From Cercospora beticola (lineage: Eukaryota > Ascomycota > Dothideomycetes > Mycosphaerellales > Mycosphaerellaceae): DNA of 64,000 nucleotides. The position numbers and the translations under genes are program-made. Positions within the stretch are counted from its first letter, which is position 1; each line of letters opens with the position of its first letter. This document shows, piece after piece, positions 31,101-42,625 of this stretch. Below the pieces are notes generated by a model, which was not told the origin of the DNA, made no database searches, and was given only the letters and a program-made list of their open reading frames with translations. Location of the stretch: positions 1,364,001 through 1,428,000 of the forward strand of contig NC_088942.1 in assembly GCF_033473495.1 (NCBI RefSeq), written 5' to 3'.

Positions 31101-33715
31101 GTTATTCGCCGCACCCACAATGCCTGGGACACCAAAGGGTGGCTTGGATATTGTCAAACCCAATGGAGAAGCTGTGTCTGAGCCGTTGTTGGTAATGCGA
31201 AGGACCAAGTTACGGGTCGTGCCTTGGAGCACTTCGCCAAAAGAAAAGTTCTGACCAGGTGTGTACGGCATCCATGTCGAGTTGGTTGGAGACTGAAACT
31301 CCACGACTGCCACAGGCGCACTGCCAGCAGTGCCAAAGACATCCAGAATTTTGTCTCCACCATCGGAGAATGCTTTGATGTAAACAGCATGATTGCCGGC
31401 CTGGGTAGCGTTGTACGTGATGCCCACTACTACCTGCCCGTTCGCTGCAATAGTTGTCGGAACGTTGCTGAAAGTGAAAGGCCCGACTTGTGCTTTGCCA
31501 TCACGTGTGACATTTGGTGAGATCCAGGGACCGCTCTCAGATTTGATCGAATAGCTTACGTTCTTGAAGGTCAGCAAACTGTCGCCGTTATTCCGAAAGA
31601 AGGCCGAGTTGGAACTTGGTCCGGATCCTACCATGCTGGTAAAGCTGACTGTTCCAGGCGATATAGCTAGCAGTGGTGTTGCTGACGTTGCATTTCCACG
31701 AAGCGTGATCGGCGTGCTGGTGGAGAAGCCAGCAACAGCATTGCTCGTGTTCGCGAGTACATCGCTGGACAGAAGTCCAACTGTCTTGGGCGCAAAAAAC
31801 GCATTGAAAGAGAATGTATCGCCAGTATTGAGTGAGAGCGGCGTAGTTGGCAGGCCATCGATACGGAAATTTGGGTTGCCAGAGATGCTCAATTGACTCA
31901 AGCTTGTCTTGATATTCGCTTTGCAGGAAACTTTCAGCGCAGTTGAAGTGTTCCCAATCGGCGTTCGCGGAAAGTCATATGGCGAAGAGCAATTTAATGG
32001 CAAGGTCACTGGTGAGCCATATGCATGGAGCACACCGTTTGTGGTAGGGATATAGGCGATCCCATCTCCAAAGGACATTTTGGCGAACTTCGTGACATCG
32101 GGAAAATTGAAGGCTTTGATCAACTTGAGATCGCCTCCTTCAGCAGGCGGCATGGCCTCGTAGATCCGCAAGTTTTGCCCTTCTCGATCGGTCGTCCACA
32201 GCAGCCCTGATCCTTCACGTCCGTCAAGCGTAGTGACGGTACCGTGTCCTGTCCCAAGAATGCCTGCGTTGTTCTCCGGGGTGGCAGAAACGTGCGTGAA
32301 TACACCCCGCCCTGCTGAATTGCAGCTGAACTTGAAGACTTTGGTCTGGTAACCTGTAATCGTCACGTAGACATAGCCACCGCCGAGAGGCAATACGCCG
32401 GCACCCGCGAATACCGAGTTCTCGTTCTGAGTGACCTGAATAGCATCATCTAGTCGATCCGGGCCCATTTGATAGCCACCAAGATTATCGAGATTCAACC
32501 AATAAGATTTTCCAGACTTTCCTGTCACCATCCCGATCCTGCGGTCGTTTGGACAAGAGAAAGTGTCTTGCGGCAATAGCTGGAATGGGGTAGTACCCAG
32601 ATCCTTGTCGGCGCCATCTAGCTGCACCTTCTCCCAGGGCATGAAGAAGTCGACTGGTTTCAACGAGCCATCATCGCCCACACGAAGATTGACGACAGCT
32701 TCCTCGAGCGCAGACGGAGGATTCCGCCCTTGCACGGGTCTACCGTTCTCGGGGAGCTGTCCGGCATAGCCATTTCCAGTTGAGAAGTACATGCTTCCAG
32801 CTCCATCATAGGCGAGCCCGCCACCACTCATCCAGACACCTCCACCTTCGACTGTAATCGGTTCCGGCCCGCCCTGTGTCGCAAACGCTTCCACAACTTT
32901 GCCTGTGGTCCGGTGGAAGCCAATCACAGCTCCCGTGAAGTTGTACTGCACACAGTGTGAAGCCCAACCGGTGTAGATATAATCTCCAACTTGAAGAAGA
33001 CCTGGACGTTGATGGGTATCTCCACCCAAGAACATACGGCGCTCGTTGTTACGAAAGATGGTGCCATCGATCAGTGTGGGAAACCCTGTAGCTTCAGATA
33101 GATCCGCTGTATTGATCGCATGAAAATAATATCGCCCATTGCGTCGTCCAGGTCGATTGGTTGGGCTGAAGTTGCCATCTTGAAATTGATCTGCATATGT
33201 TTTGGCAGTGAAATACCACAAGCCGGTATCGGGATCAATGACACCAGTGCCAGTAACTCCGATAGTGGGATTAATGTCTACGCAGCCATCTAGCTCTGCG
33301 GTCAGGAAGGGCACATGGAGATTGCGTCGAGCAACGATTTCTCCGGTCTTCGCGTTCAACTTGTAGATGTTGTTCTGGGTCGTGGCGATGAAGACATATT
33401 GCGTGGAACCAATCGTGTATACCAGAGGAGAAGCGAAGATCTGTTCTCGTCCTAATCCATTGAAGTTGCCCGGCAGACTCGCAGTCCAGATGCGACCAAA
33501 GTCGGCACTGCCGACTATGGCCGGGTCCTGATTGACGATCAGTATTGGCACCCCAAAACTCGGACTGAACTTCGCACCATGTTGTGATTCGTCTCATAGC
33601 CCGTCCTCGAATTACCACCTCCCCAAGTAATTGTATCGGTCTTTCCCAAAGCGTGTACTGACGAAGAGAAGAGAAGCTGTAAGGCTGCCAGCCATATGAG
33701 CAGAAACGAGGCCAT
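28179..33715 (-). CDS. Giant secreted mosaic protein with propeller, WSC and PAN-like modules
   Basis: Exon 1 is 33578-33715 and exon 2 is 28179-33527; the 50-nt intron joins TNHNM to DPAIVG. The product has 1828 residues. A signal peptide (MASFLLIWLAALQLLFSSSV) leads into a PQQ-like beta-propeller region to about 555 (for example VFIATTQNNIYKLNAKTGEI). Ig-like segments fill about 560-920. Then come WSC1 (about 929-1015), WSC2 (1047-1131), PAN-like 1 (1168-1243), a Ser/Thr linker, PAN-like 2 (1341-1413), another linker, WSC3 (1536-1622), WSC4 (1645-1735) and PAN-like 3 (1736-1809). WSC modules bind carbohydrate; Ser/Thr linkers are usually heavily O-mannosylated. There is no membrane anchor or GPI signal at the C-terminus, so it is likely a wall-associated or free extracellular protein. 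Function beyond that is unknown. Confidence 0.9.
29098..29297 (-). repeat. 123-bp direct duplication in a Ser/Thr linker
   Basis: Two imperfect copies, about 29098-29175 and 29221-29297, offset by 123 bases, code for RLVTTTARSTTSSLTSR-like and RLVTTTSRPATSSLTTS-like segments between PAN-like 2 and WSC3 of the large secreted protein. In-frame duplication has lengthened the linker. Confidence 0.65.
29729..29836 (-). repeat. 21-nt tandem repeat in a Ser/Thr linker
   Basis: Five imperfect units (one of 24 nt, four of 21 nt) within the large WSC gene, each built around gagctcagtgtacc-like sequence and coding for a seven- to eight-residue Ser/Thr/Gly/Leu unit (TGTLSSS type). The period is a multiple of three, so copy change keeps the frame. 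Confidence 0.75.
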
Positions 33716-35270
33716 GCTGTTGGTCTCGGACAACAGCACGATACAGCAGGTCTTGCGTTGCCTGGAATTGTTATGGCAGGTATCACCTTTCAGACATGCT
33801 GAAGATGTGCGCTGCAAACTGCGAAATTCTGGTCAAAAGAGCGGAAGAATTTTATTCAAGGAAAGCTGCTGCAAGTCGCTGGTATTCTGCACTTCGCATC
33901 ACATCACAATGTACGAGCAGAACTTGGACTGTGGCTGCTGCAGCATCCCTATCGCCGGGAGCACCGAAAGTCTCGATGGCCACTGACAGTACTGAAAGGC
34001 GCTCCGAGGGCTCTAGGCCGCATCTTGACTGGAGCCATAGCCATAGCGACATGTTTTTTCGCCGAAAAGGGCATAAATCCTTTGCCACGAGGCAGTGTTG
34101 AAACGCCTTGCTCGAAACAAGTTCAATCGTACATGTGCTTGTCCTATTCTGGTAGAGGTCTCATCTTGTTTGGGGCGAATGCCTAGAAGAGGCGCTCTGG
34201 CCTGAAGCATAAGCCCGACCGAGCGCGATCGAGCAAAGTTATCTCAGCCGTGCCAAGAAGGCACCAGGTCATCGCAGGCGCTGCAATATCGTCGTGGAGA
34301 CGCAGGCAGTCGCCCGGTTGGTACTAGATGCTCGAATTGATCGCAGAAATTGATAGGTGGTATAGTTTCAATGTTCCTGTCGTGCATGCGGCTCGAATCA
34401 GCCAGTATCTAATGTCCATTTCGAGCGGTGTCGTTCAGGATGAGATTAAAAGCCGCCACTGAATCATGGGCGACCGCCATCTGCCGTCGGTCGTCGGCAC
34501 CTCTGAAAGTCAAATCAGCTCCGACCACCAATCGAAAGGGGTTCCAAGAGTCCAGATTCTGCTAGCAAGATCGAATAGCGACCAGTGCATCGGATCCCGC
34601 TCCTGCTGCACGAAATGATCGACCATCATGCCGACTTACGCAGAATACCGGGAACCTCACTCCGTAATCTGCTGCCTACCATGACTTCTCCAATTGCACG
34701 GCCTGCACGATAGGCAAGGCTCATGGACCTGATAGAAGTCAAGCTTCGAGCTGCATGGACAGAGCCTTTGCTAACGAATGCAAAAATATTGGAACTTAGA
34801 CAAGCCGTCCAGCTTACTTGGCGAAACCTGCCAGAAGCCAACGCACCTTCTTCTCAGCAGCTAGCACGTGGCAGCAAATTTTCAGGCACGATCGTGCAGA
34901 ATCTCGATGCAGTGCGCAAGACTGCTCTTCTAGTGAAGGCATAATCAGCCATAGTCGTATCGCTCCCACGACTCTGACAAGCAGCCAAATGGATTGTCGT
35001 GTCATTGCAGAGCCACTTGCAGGCCGTACTCGTAATCATCTTCTTAGCACAGTCTGGGTCCCAGATTTCGACCACGTCTCGAAAACCTGTGGAGGACCAT
35101 ATACAGCAGCAGCCGTTTTGCCAGCTACGCATATGGGCTGCAATTCCGTCAGGCTTTGCCCAAAAAACGTCTGTTCCTCGGCGACGGATATTTCGCAATC
35201 GTGTGCAGAGCGAGATAGGACCTAGCGTGGCAGGCGGAAATCGCCCTCCCAATATGGCCAGCGCCGCTCA
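33716..35270. other. Large intergenic region, no gene seen
   Basis: 1555 bases between the start of the large secreted gene and the stop of APN1. Frames on both strands are short and mirror each other (for example 34818-35225 plus, 34854-35252 minus). No repeats, RNA genes or transposon traces were found by eye. Confidence 0.45.
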
Positions 35271-36867
35271 TCAATCAACATCCTCCGCGCCACTTTCATC
35301 GCTCTCCTTCTTCGCCTTCGCCTTCTTCCCAAAATTCAGCTTACTCTGCTTCTTACCATCCTTCTCTTTCTTCCTCTCCGCCTGATCCATTATCCTCTTT
35401 CTTTCTGGCTCGCCCTGCCTCTGCAGCTTTTGATCCATTTGCAGGAACTCATCGCTTTCTACGTCCATCCCAACAAGGTTCTCCAGCATCTTGATCTCTC
35501 GCGCCCAGATCGCTTTGTCTTCTTTTTCTTTTCCCTTCTCGTCTTTCACGAGGTTGCCATTCTCGTCGCGCACTTCAATGGGTGTTTCCAATACGAGCGG
35601 CAGGCCTACGAAACGCTCATCGTTGACTAAGTTGTGGAACGCTCGTAGGCCAAGGAAACCAGTTCCGATGTTTGCGTGTAGATCACGATGAGAGTCAAAA
35701 GGCGCTTTGCTGTCGTTAATATGCATCGCTCGAAGATACTTGAAGCCGACGATCTCGTCGAAATCCTCAAATGTCTTTTTGAAAGCTTCGGGGGTCCTTA
35801 GATCGTAGCCACCAGCAAATGCATGGCAAGTGTCTATGCAGACTCCAATGCGATCCTTGTTCTCAACTTTGGCAATGATGTCTCTCAGATCCTCGAAAGT
35901 GCTCCCAATCACGTTTCCGCCCGCAGCCATATTCTCGAGCAAAGTAATGACAGTGGAGGTCTCGGCATGAGCGCGGTTGATGTTCTTCGCCAGCTGCGCA
36001 ATGGCTTTCGGACGATCGTTGCACTGGTTGTTACCTGGATGGATGTTGTACAATGTGATCCCCAGCTTTTCGCATCGTTTGAGGTCGTCCAGATACGATT
36101 CGTAGGCTTGGTCGATTCGTGCTTTCTCTGTATGTGCAAGGTTGACCAGATAGGAGCCATGAGGCACGACGTGTTTACCTTGATCATACTTGTGCTCTTT
36201 ACAATTCGCGTGAAAGGAGTCGCGATGCTCATCAATCAGGTCCGGATTCACCCATTTTCGCTGAGACTTCAAGAAAAGGGCGAACGCATTGGCTCCAATA
36301 TGTACACTGTTCAGGATCGAATTGTGGACGCCTATCTACTTTTAGCATATATGATACCTTGAAGTTGGCAGACTGACCTCCTGAAGCGCTGACGTGGGCC
36401 CCAATGAACAGCTTGTGTCCAATGGTTCTGGCACTCAGAGGATTGGCGACCATCTCTGCCTCCTTGTCCGCTTTGCTCTGCCTCTTCTTCTTGACAGTCT
36501 TAGTGTCGCCGTTCTCTTCGGTCTCCTCTTTCACCTGCACCTCTTTCTTGACGGCAGCCCTGCCTTTTGCTTTCGCTTTGGGTGTCTTCTCGGCGCCTGC
36601 AGCAACGTCGTCGTTGTCGTCGTCCTCTGCCTCAGCTTCCACTTTGACCTTGGTCTTTCTTGCGCGCACGAGCTTCTTCGGGCTTTTCTCAACAATCTCC
36701 TGCTCAGTGTCCTCGACCTTCGTCTTCACCTTGCGTTTCTTGCTAGGCGTCAGGCCATTTACGGCGCCATTGGATTCCTCAGGCTTCGTGTCAAGCAACC
36801 CGTCAGGCGGCGGTGTTAGGTCTGAGTCTTTTCTCTCTAGCTGCTTGACCGCCTTGCGTTTTGGCAT
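35271..36867 (-). CDS. APN1: AP endonuclease of the endonuclease IV family
   Basis: Exons 36378-36867 and 35271-36331 (46-nt intron) give 516 residues. The ATG at 36867 (MPKRKAVKQLE) is the first ATG of the frame. About 165 N-terminal residues are Lys/Glu rich and disordered with likely nuclear signals (SKKRKVKTK, KTVKKKRQ). The catalytic TIM-barrel then starts at FIGAHVSASGGVHN and includes LYNIHPGNN, TLLENMAAGGNVIGS, GVCIDTCHAFAGGYD, MHINDSK and HANIGTGFLG, which supply the zinc ligands. The tail ends in a basic SKLNFGKKAKAKK segment. The enzyme cleaves DNA at abasic sites in base-excision repair. The N-terminal extension is typical of filamentous fungi, not of yeast. Confidence 0.96.
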
Positions 36868-37081
36868 TGTGCGCTGCCAGTACGTAAGAGCGTGGCAAGG
36901 TGAAAGGAGAAACTTGGGATGACGCGTAGAAGTCGCGGTCGCGCTCAACGCCAAGACGTTTCGTTTCTCCAGCGCGTATGACTCGACATCACGCTATGAG
37001 CACAATGGCAGCTCACATAAATGTTCTCTCGCTCGTATGATATGAGGTTTCTGAATATAAGCACAGGATCAGTATACATCA
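36868..37081. promoter_or_regulatory. Divergent promoter of APN1 and GNAT gene
   Basis: A 214-base gap from which APN1 (minus) and the acetyltransferase gene (plus) diverge. It must hold both core promoters. No specific element is claimed. Confidence 0.4.
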
Positions 37082-37791
37082 ATGACCATGGATGAAGACT
37101 TCCTCACCCAACCTCCAATCCAAACAATATGGACCGAACGACTGCAACTCAAGACAATCACGATGGCTGATCTAGACGATGTCATGTCCTTTATTGTGCT
37201 ACCAGATGTGATGAAGTGGACGTGAGTGATATGTATTGATCCGCAGCAGCTATATACTAAAACCTGTTCAGCTCCGTAGGCGCCGTTACCACCAAAACCC
37301 AAGGCCACAAGTGGCTCTCTGCACGAGCCCTTGGCCCAGAAGCCTACAACTTCTCAGTCCGTGAGCGTGACCTCTCGTCTTCAGATCCAGAAGCAGTGCA
37401 TCCCCGTGTCATCGGCCTTTTTGGATCATTCCACTGGCCTTCTTGCGGCTACATGCTCCATCCCAATTTCTTCGGGAAAGGCTATGCGACTGAAGGCATG
37501 AAAGCATTCATCCCGGCGTATTTTGATCGAGTACCTCCTGCTTCAGAAGGCGGGACGGGTCATGATTTGATCGATGCATATGCTGATACGGAGAATCGGG
37601 CCAGCATGAAGGTGCTGGAGAAGTTGGGATTCACGAAGTGCGAGACACTGTTTAATGAGTTCGAAGGGCCAATGGGCGTGAGGGATTCAGTCGTGTACAG
37701 GATGGCGAGGCCAGGAAAGACGCTCGATCAATTAGGATTTGGGAAGTCGCAAGCAGAAGACGACGGGCCGCCAGAGCCGCCTGTGCAATGA
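37082..37791 (+). CDS. GNAT-family N-acetyltransferase
   Basis: Exons 37082-37221 and 37272-37791 (50-nt intron, joined at WTSVG) give 219 residues. The fold signature of the RimJ/RimL-like group is present: TERLQLKTITMADLDDVMSF at the N-terminus, GYMLHPNFFGKGYATEGMKA for the acetyl-CoA loop, and AYADTENRASMKVLEKLGF near the end. These enzymes move an acetyl group from acetyl-CoA to an amine; the acceptor cannot be told. The C-terminal 25 residues are Pro/Glu rich and disordered. It ends 33 bases from the stop of HIS7, which is transcribed towards it. Confidence 0.9.
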
Positions 37792-37824
37792 AGCTTATCT
37801 TTTCATGTCAATGGAGTGCGAGAT

Positions 37825-39525
37825 CTAGACGTCGTCCTCAAATCTCCTAACCATCAACCCAGTCTTGCCCAACTCCTCTTTTACTTGTTTGACAGTCCAC
37901 TCATTCCTGTGGAACATCCCTGCACCAAGCGCGGCATCTACATTCGTCTTCTCGAAGACTTCTTGAAAGTGTGCTGCATTTCCGGCGCCGGAGCTAGCAA
38001 TCACCGGAATCTTGATCGCGGCCTTGACGCTCCTGATCAGCTCGAGATCAAAGCCGGAGTTCGTCCCATCCTTGTCGATACAATTGAGCAAGATCTCTCC
38101 TGCTCCCATGGCTTCAACTGCGGTCACCAGTTGGATCACATCAAAGTCTCGCGTTTCCCGTCCACCCTTGATTGTGCACGCGTACCAGCAGTGTTTCTCT
38201 CCATTGGGACCCGGGAAAGATGTCTCTATTGTATTGTGAGTCGTGGTGCTGGGATCGGCCACATAGACTCGCTTAGGGTCGACAGATACCACTACTGCCT
38301 GAGCGCCGTATGCTTCACTGATTGTTTCGATCGCAGTCTTGCCAGATAGCTGCTTGTTATTGGCATAGTATTCTTCTGCCGCCGTTACTGCATCAGAGCC
38401 AATGGAGACCTTGTCGGCTCCGCTTTTGAAGTATATTGTCGCAACTTCCAGTGCTGGTGCGACGCGGCCAGTTTCAGGATCTGTCGTATCTCGAATGCCA
38501 CCTCCTATAGTGAGTGGCACGAACACTGTTGCCGATGTCTGACGCAAGACTTCCAGCATGGGCAAGTCCTTCAGAGGTGTGTCACGGAACGATGTAATGT
38601 TGAGGAAAGTGACTTCGTCAGCGCCTTGCTCATAGTACTGCTGTGCTTTCTCGACTGGCTTGCCGAGGTTCCGTACGGCATTATCGCCAGACTTTTCTCG
38701 TACATCGTATTGGTCGCCCTTCGTCACGACAAGATCGCCCTGATCGTTACTGCGGACATCGAGACAGGCAATGATTCGTCTGGTCAGTCCTTCCTTCGTA
38801 GAGTGCGGCTCTTTAGGTAGTGGGGCAGATTTTTCGCCTTCCAGAAAGGCTTTGAGGACGCGCAGCCCAGCAGCACCGCTCTTCTCGGGGTGAAACTGCG
38901 TAGCCAGAACATTGTCTCTTGCGATGGCACCCACGAACTCTTCGTCACCATAGCGAGCCTTGGCAACAGTCCATCCATCCTTCTCGAATTGGCCTTCCCG
39001 ATAAGGCACAGCATATGAGTGCACATAGTAGTACTTGCTGTCTGGACTCATGCCGTAAATGCTCTGGTCGCTGGCAGAAGTGTTGGCAGAGTTCCATCCA
39101 ATTTGAGGAACGCTCTTGTCGTGATCCTTGAATCTTTCAAGTCGTCCATTGATTACACCAAGACCAGAGACTTTCTCATTCTCGGCGGATCCTTTGAATA
39201 AGGCTTGAAGACCAACGCATATGCCCATGAACGGTTTGCCAGATTGAACGTGTTGACGAACAGGATCGACAAATCCAGCATTGGAGAACTGTGTCAGGCA
39301 ATGACCAAAGTGTCCAACTCCTGGAAGTATCAATTTCTACATCAACCAAATACCTGTCAGCCATCAGCTTATGCAATGATCGGCAACTCGTCCGCTACAC
39401 ACCTCTGCCTTTTCGATGTCCTTCGGTTCTTTGATCCATTCGACCTGCCAGCCGAGCTTCTCGATGGCGTTGACCAGCGACCGGACATTACCGGCCGCAT
39501 AGTCAAGCATATGCACGACAGGCAT
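37825..39525 (-). CDS. HIS7: Imidazole glycerol phosphate synthase, bifunctional
   Basis: Exons 39403-39525 and 37825-39336 give 544 residues (intron 66 nt, joined at KAE/KLILPG). The N-terminal glutaminase domain has [23 protein letters not shown], the nucleophile in [10 protein letters not shown] and the catalytic His-Glu in QFHPEKSG. The HisF-like cyclase barrel has RIIACLDVR, the KGDQYDVRE and LTIGGGIRD loops, and [11 protein letters not shown]. It makes imidazole glycerol phosphate and AICAR from PRFAR and glutamine-derived ammonia in histidine synthesis. Fusion of HisH and HisF is normal for fungi. It shares a 219-base promoter region with IMP3. Confidence 0.97.
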
Positions 39526-39744
39526 TCTGTGTGATTATTGCTGGCGTCTGCACACAATGTCGTGTCGGTTGTGACGGGTTCTGAATTTTGGTAAAGTAGT
39601 GACGAGTGACTCAGGCAACAAGGTTTCTCGGCGCGCGGTTCCACTTTCCGCCGATCCTTCGCTGGAGCCTCGAAATCTCAACTTCGACCGTGAACTTGAT
39701 TCATTGCGACGACGTCCACAGCTCGCCACAACACTGTCGCAAAC
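39526..39744. promoter_or_regulatory. Divergent promoter of HIS7 and IMP3
   Basis: A 219-base gap between the two start codons. On the plus strand it contains gtgacgagtgactcag (about 39600-39615); TGACTC is the core recognised by Gcn4/CpcA-type general amino-acid regulators, a plausible control for HIS7. The functional link is inference. Confidence 0.5.
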
Positions 39745-40472
39745 ATGGTGCGCAAGCTGAAACATCATGAGCAGAAGCTCCTCCGCAAAGTTGACTTCAT
39801 CAACTACAAATCCGACGACAATCACCGCCAGGCCGAGATCATCAGACGATACTCGATCAGCCAGCCTTCAGACTACTCCAGCTACAATCGTCTCTGCGGC
39901 AAACTGCGACATCTTGCCCACCGAATCTCTCTTCTTCCGCCAGAATCACCTTTTCGACGGAAACAGGAAGACTTGCTGCTTGAAAAGCTACACGATATGG
40001 GGCTGCTAGGTGTGGGGGGAGGTGGTACAGGCAAGCTCTCGGACGTGGAGCGCAAGATCACAGTGTCTGCACTTTGCCGGAGACGACTAGGCGTGGTCAT
40101 GACGAGACTGCGGATGGTGAGCGGCGGCCAGCGGACAATTCTTGAGAGATGGTACTGATCCCCAATTCAGGCAGAGACAGTAAGCGCAGCCAACAAGTTC
40201 ATCGAGCAAGGACACGTGAGTCGGCCAATCTACAGTTATGCGACGACAAGATCGTGCTAACAGGACTTACAGGTGAGAGTGGGAACAGAAGTCATCACTG
40301 ATTCTGCATTTCTTGTCACGAGGTATTCAGCAACCCCGAACGCCATGAAAGAGAGCACGTGCTAATATTCATCAGAAACATGGAAGACTTCGTGACCTGG
40401 GTCGACTCATCAAAGATCAAGCGGAACATCATGAAGTACCGGGACAAACTTGACGACTTCGATCTCCTCTGA
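39745..40472 (+). CDS. IMP3: U3 snoRNP protein Imp3
   Basis: Four exons, 39745-40116, 40171-40215, 40273-40322 and 40376-40472, sum to 564 nt and 187 residues, the standard size. The N-terminus [23 protein letters not shown] is split here as [13 protein letters not shown] and RKVDFINYK; both are hallmark Imp3 sequence. An S4-like RNA-binding segment ([31 protein letters not shown]) and the terminal [13 protein letters not shown] follow. Imp3 helps U3 snoRNA pair with pre-rRNA during small-subunit assembly in the nucleolus. All introns are GT-AG and 50-57 nt long. Expression from a promoter shared with HIS7 is likely. Confidence 0.95.
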
Positions 40473-40862
40473 GCGACGGCAGCAGCAACCTGTCACGTGC
40501 ACTAAAGATGATCCGAGGGACACGGCATTGCTCGACCAAGCTCATCTGGCTGCCCAGAGGTGTAGGCCAGCCCTGACTAGACTTGGACTGGACGCCTGCC
40601 TACTGTGCCGCGACTTTGCAGATTCAGCATTGGCAGGATGGAGGTGGTCTGTGCGCTTTGCTCATGCAAGCTCACATATATGGGGTCCTGTGCACACCCC
40701 ACCATTCCTCGTCCTTTCTCCTACCTCTCCTCCTGGCTCGCTGTATTACGACGTTTCATGGACAGTTTGGTTCCGGCTTTCGTCTTCCTTTGAAGCAGTG
40801 TTAGCCACCACAGGACGAAGGACATCTGTATCTCCTGTTTACTACTCGGAGATTTGCTGGCC
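40473..40862. other. Intergenic, no gene seen
   Basis: IMP3 3' end and the promoter of the next plus-strand gene. Overlapping frames in all three phases have no conserved look. Confidence 0.4.
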
Positions 40863-41944
40863 ATGAGGAGGCACTACACCTTATCATCGCAACATCAGCA
40901 GTGCTCTCAGAGATTGGATGAAAACTTGAAGGCCAAGCTGCCACCAGGTGGTTCCATGCCGACTAAGGTGCACACGCCACCGCCGCCACCGCTCTACAAG
41001 ACACAGTTTCTATCAGATCCAATCATGACTGTCCCGTCGTACAAGCATCGTCGACGTGGAGACTGCGAATCGCTGTCCTTCTTTCAGGACCTCGATGAAC
41101 TGAGTAGCATGAAGTACGTGTCGCGAGACGCATCGGGTGATGACATGCTCGAAGTAAGTGCGCATTGTTGCCCCTCCTTGGCTGCGCCTCTCACGGGTAC
41201 TTGCAGCGTGCGTTGCTGCAGATGCGCAAAGACCAAACGGCCTTCTTAGCTGCCGACGAAATTCGGAACGCACAGCAATCAGCATCCTCAAGACAACAAT
41301 CTTGTCGTCGCAAGCCTTCACACAAGCCTTCACAAAAGAAAGTGCCGTCACGTGACACAGTCAGACCAAGCTTGGCGGCGACACATCCAGCACTTTACAC
41401 TCGCATTCCATCTCAGAAGAATTCTCGAGCAGATCAAAGCGCGTTTGATCCGGGCATGATGCAGCGCACTCACGCCGGCGCCGGCGCTGCTCACGGCAAA
41501 CCTGTCCAGCCGGCCACTCGACAAGACAGTGCTCGAGCAACCACTTGCGAATCAGCCGATCTTCACGGCCCACGCATCGGGAACACACCAGAGCACTCCG
41601 TTAGAGTCGTTACCCAGACCGTAAATTTCGCCGTCTCCATGAGAAGCCCTTCTGCCGACACGGCGCACTTGCCGCTCATCAACTTCCAGGATCCGAGTCT
41701 GTCGAACCCGCAGCCCAGACATCTACGCTGTGACTTTGAGTCCGAGTTTGCGGGCCTGGTCAGTCCCGTCCTTCTGACAGCTCTGCCATTCGGATCTGTC
41801 ATCGAGACGGCGAACTTATACCCTGATGAGAAGTGCGAGAAGTGCCAGATGTACGCAAAGGGTGACAGAACTAAGTGCCCAGATCACATTGGCGATGCTG
41901 GTACGCAGGGATTCACACCTTGGGCGAGCTTGCACGAGGACTGA
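40863..41944 (+). CDS. Hypothetical protein with a Cys-pair motif
   Basis: Exons 40863-41153 and 41207-41944 (53-nt intron, joined at DMLE/RALLQM) give 342 residues. The N-terminal part has a Pro run (VHTPPPPPLYKTQF) and an acidic stretch FFQDLDELSSMKYVS. The middle is Gln/Ser/Arg rich and disordered. Near the C-terminus NLYPDEKCEKCQMYAKGD and then KCPDH place Cys-x2-Cys and Cys-x2-His spacing that could bind zinc. No signal peptide or membrane segment. I do not recognise a family. The intron is well formed and lengths keep frame, which supports a real gene. Confidence 0.6.
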
Positions 41945-42625
41945 TGCTTCGTTGACGTTGTCATACTTTGGCGTTGATCAATCGACTCTGTACTGCCATG
42001 CTATTGATTACAAAACGCTCATGAGCCTACACCCACTTCAAGTCTGCCTGGCATTTGCATATGAGTTTGTTTAGTGAACGATCAGACCCGCTTGAATCGG
42101 AGACATCTTGAGGTGCTGCGCACAATATAAGTGCCACTCAGCTACCCTATGCGACATCAAGCTACAAAGTGCACGCAATCGAGTGTTATAAGCGCGGCAG
42201 GTGCGGCTCCAAGGGGGTAGGCTGCTCTGAAGATTGCGGTCGCAACTTGCAGTGACATGTTAATCATTGCGCCAGTGCTCCGGTCCAGTATAGACATAGC
42301 TGCCACGTCTTCACAGCAGCTGCAATCAAACGACTGCTACTCGATCACGGAACCTCCACAAACCATCAAGATACCTACCATTCCATATTTCCATATTTCG
42401 ATACATAGCCGCACCAGCTCGAGCCCGAGTCTGCGTCGATTCACAAGTGCTTCAACGTGTTTGCTCACGAGCCCACGCAAAGACAACAGCAGCCGTTTGT
42501 CAATGCAACCGTCTTCACCAAAGTGTCGAGTGCGATTAGGTTTACTAGATAAGGCATCACATTCTGACCTCAGGGCTAACCCATCATTACAACATTTTCA
42601 GTTGCTCGACCGCTCGTCTATCAAC
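41945..42625. other. Intergenic and probable 5' leader of the coiled-coil gene
   Basis: The frame of the next gene stays open upstream to an ATG at 42257, which would add 123 residues, but that stretch is poorly ordered and reads like a leader. No separate gene is seen. Confidence 0.4.

Noticed and set aside
33716..35270. Transposon or retroelement remnant in the 1.5-kb gap
   Set aside because: No terminal repeats, reverse transcriptase or transposase motifs could be found on either strand.
42257..42625. N-terminal extension of the coiled-coil protein from an upstream ATG
   Set aside because: The frame is open but the added 123 residues look like translated leader; the ATG at 42626 gives a more credible start.
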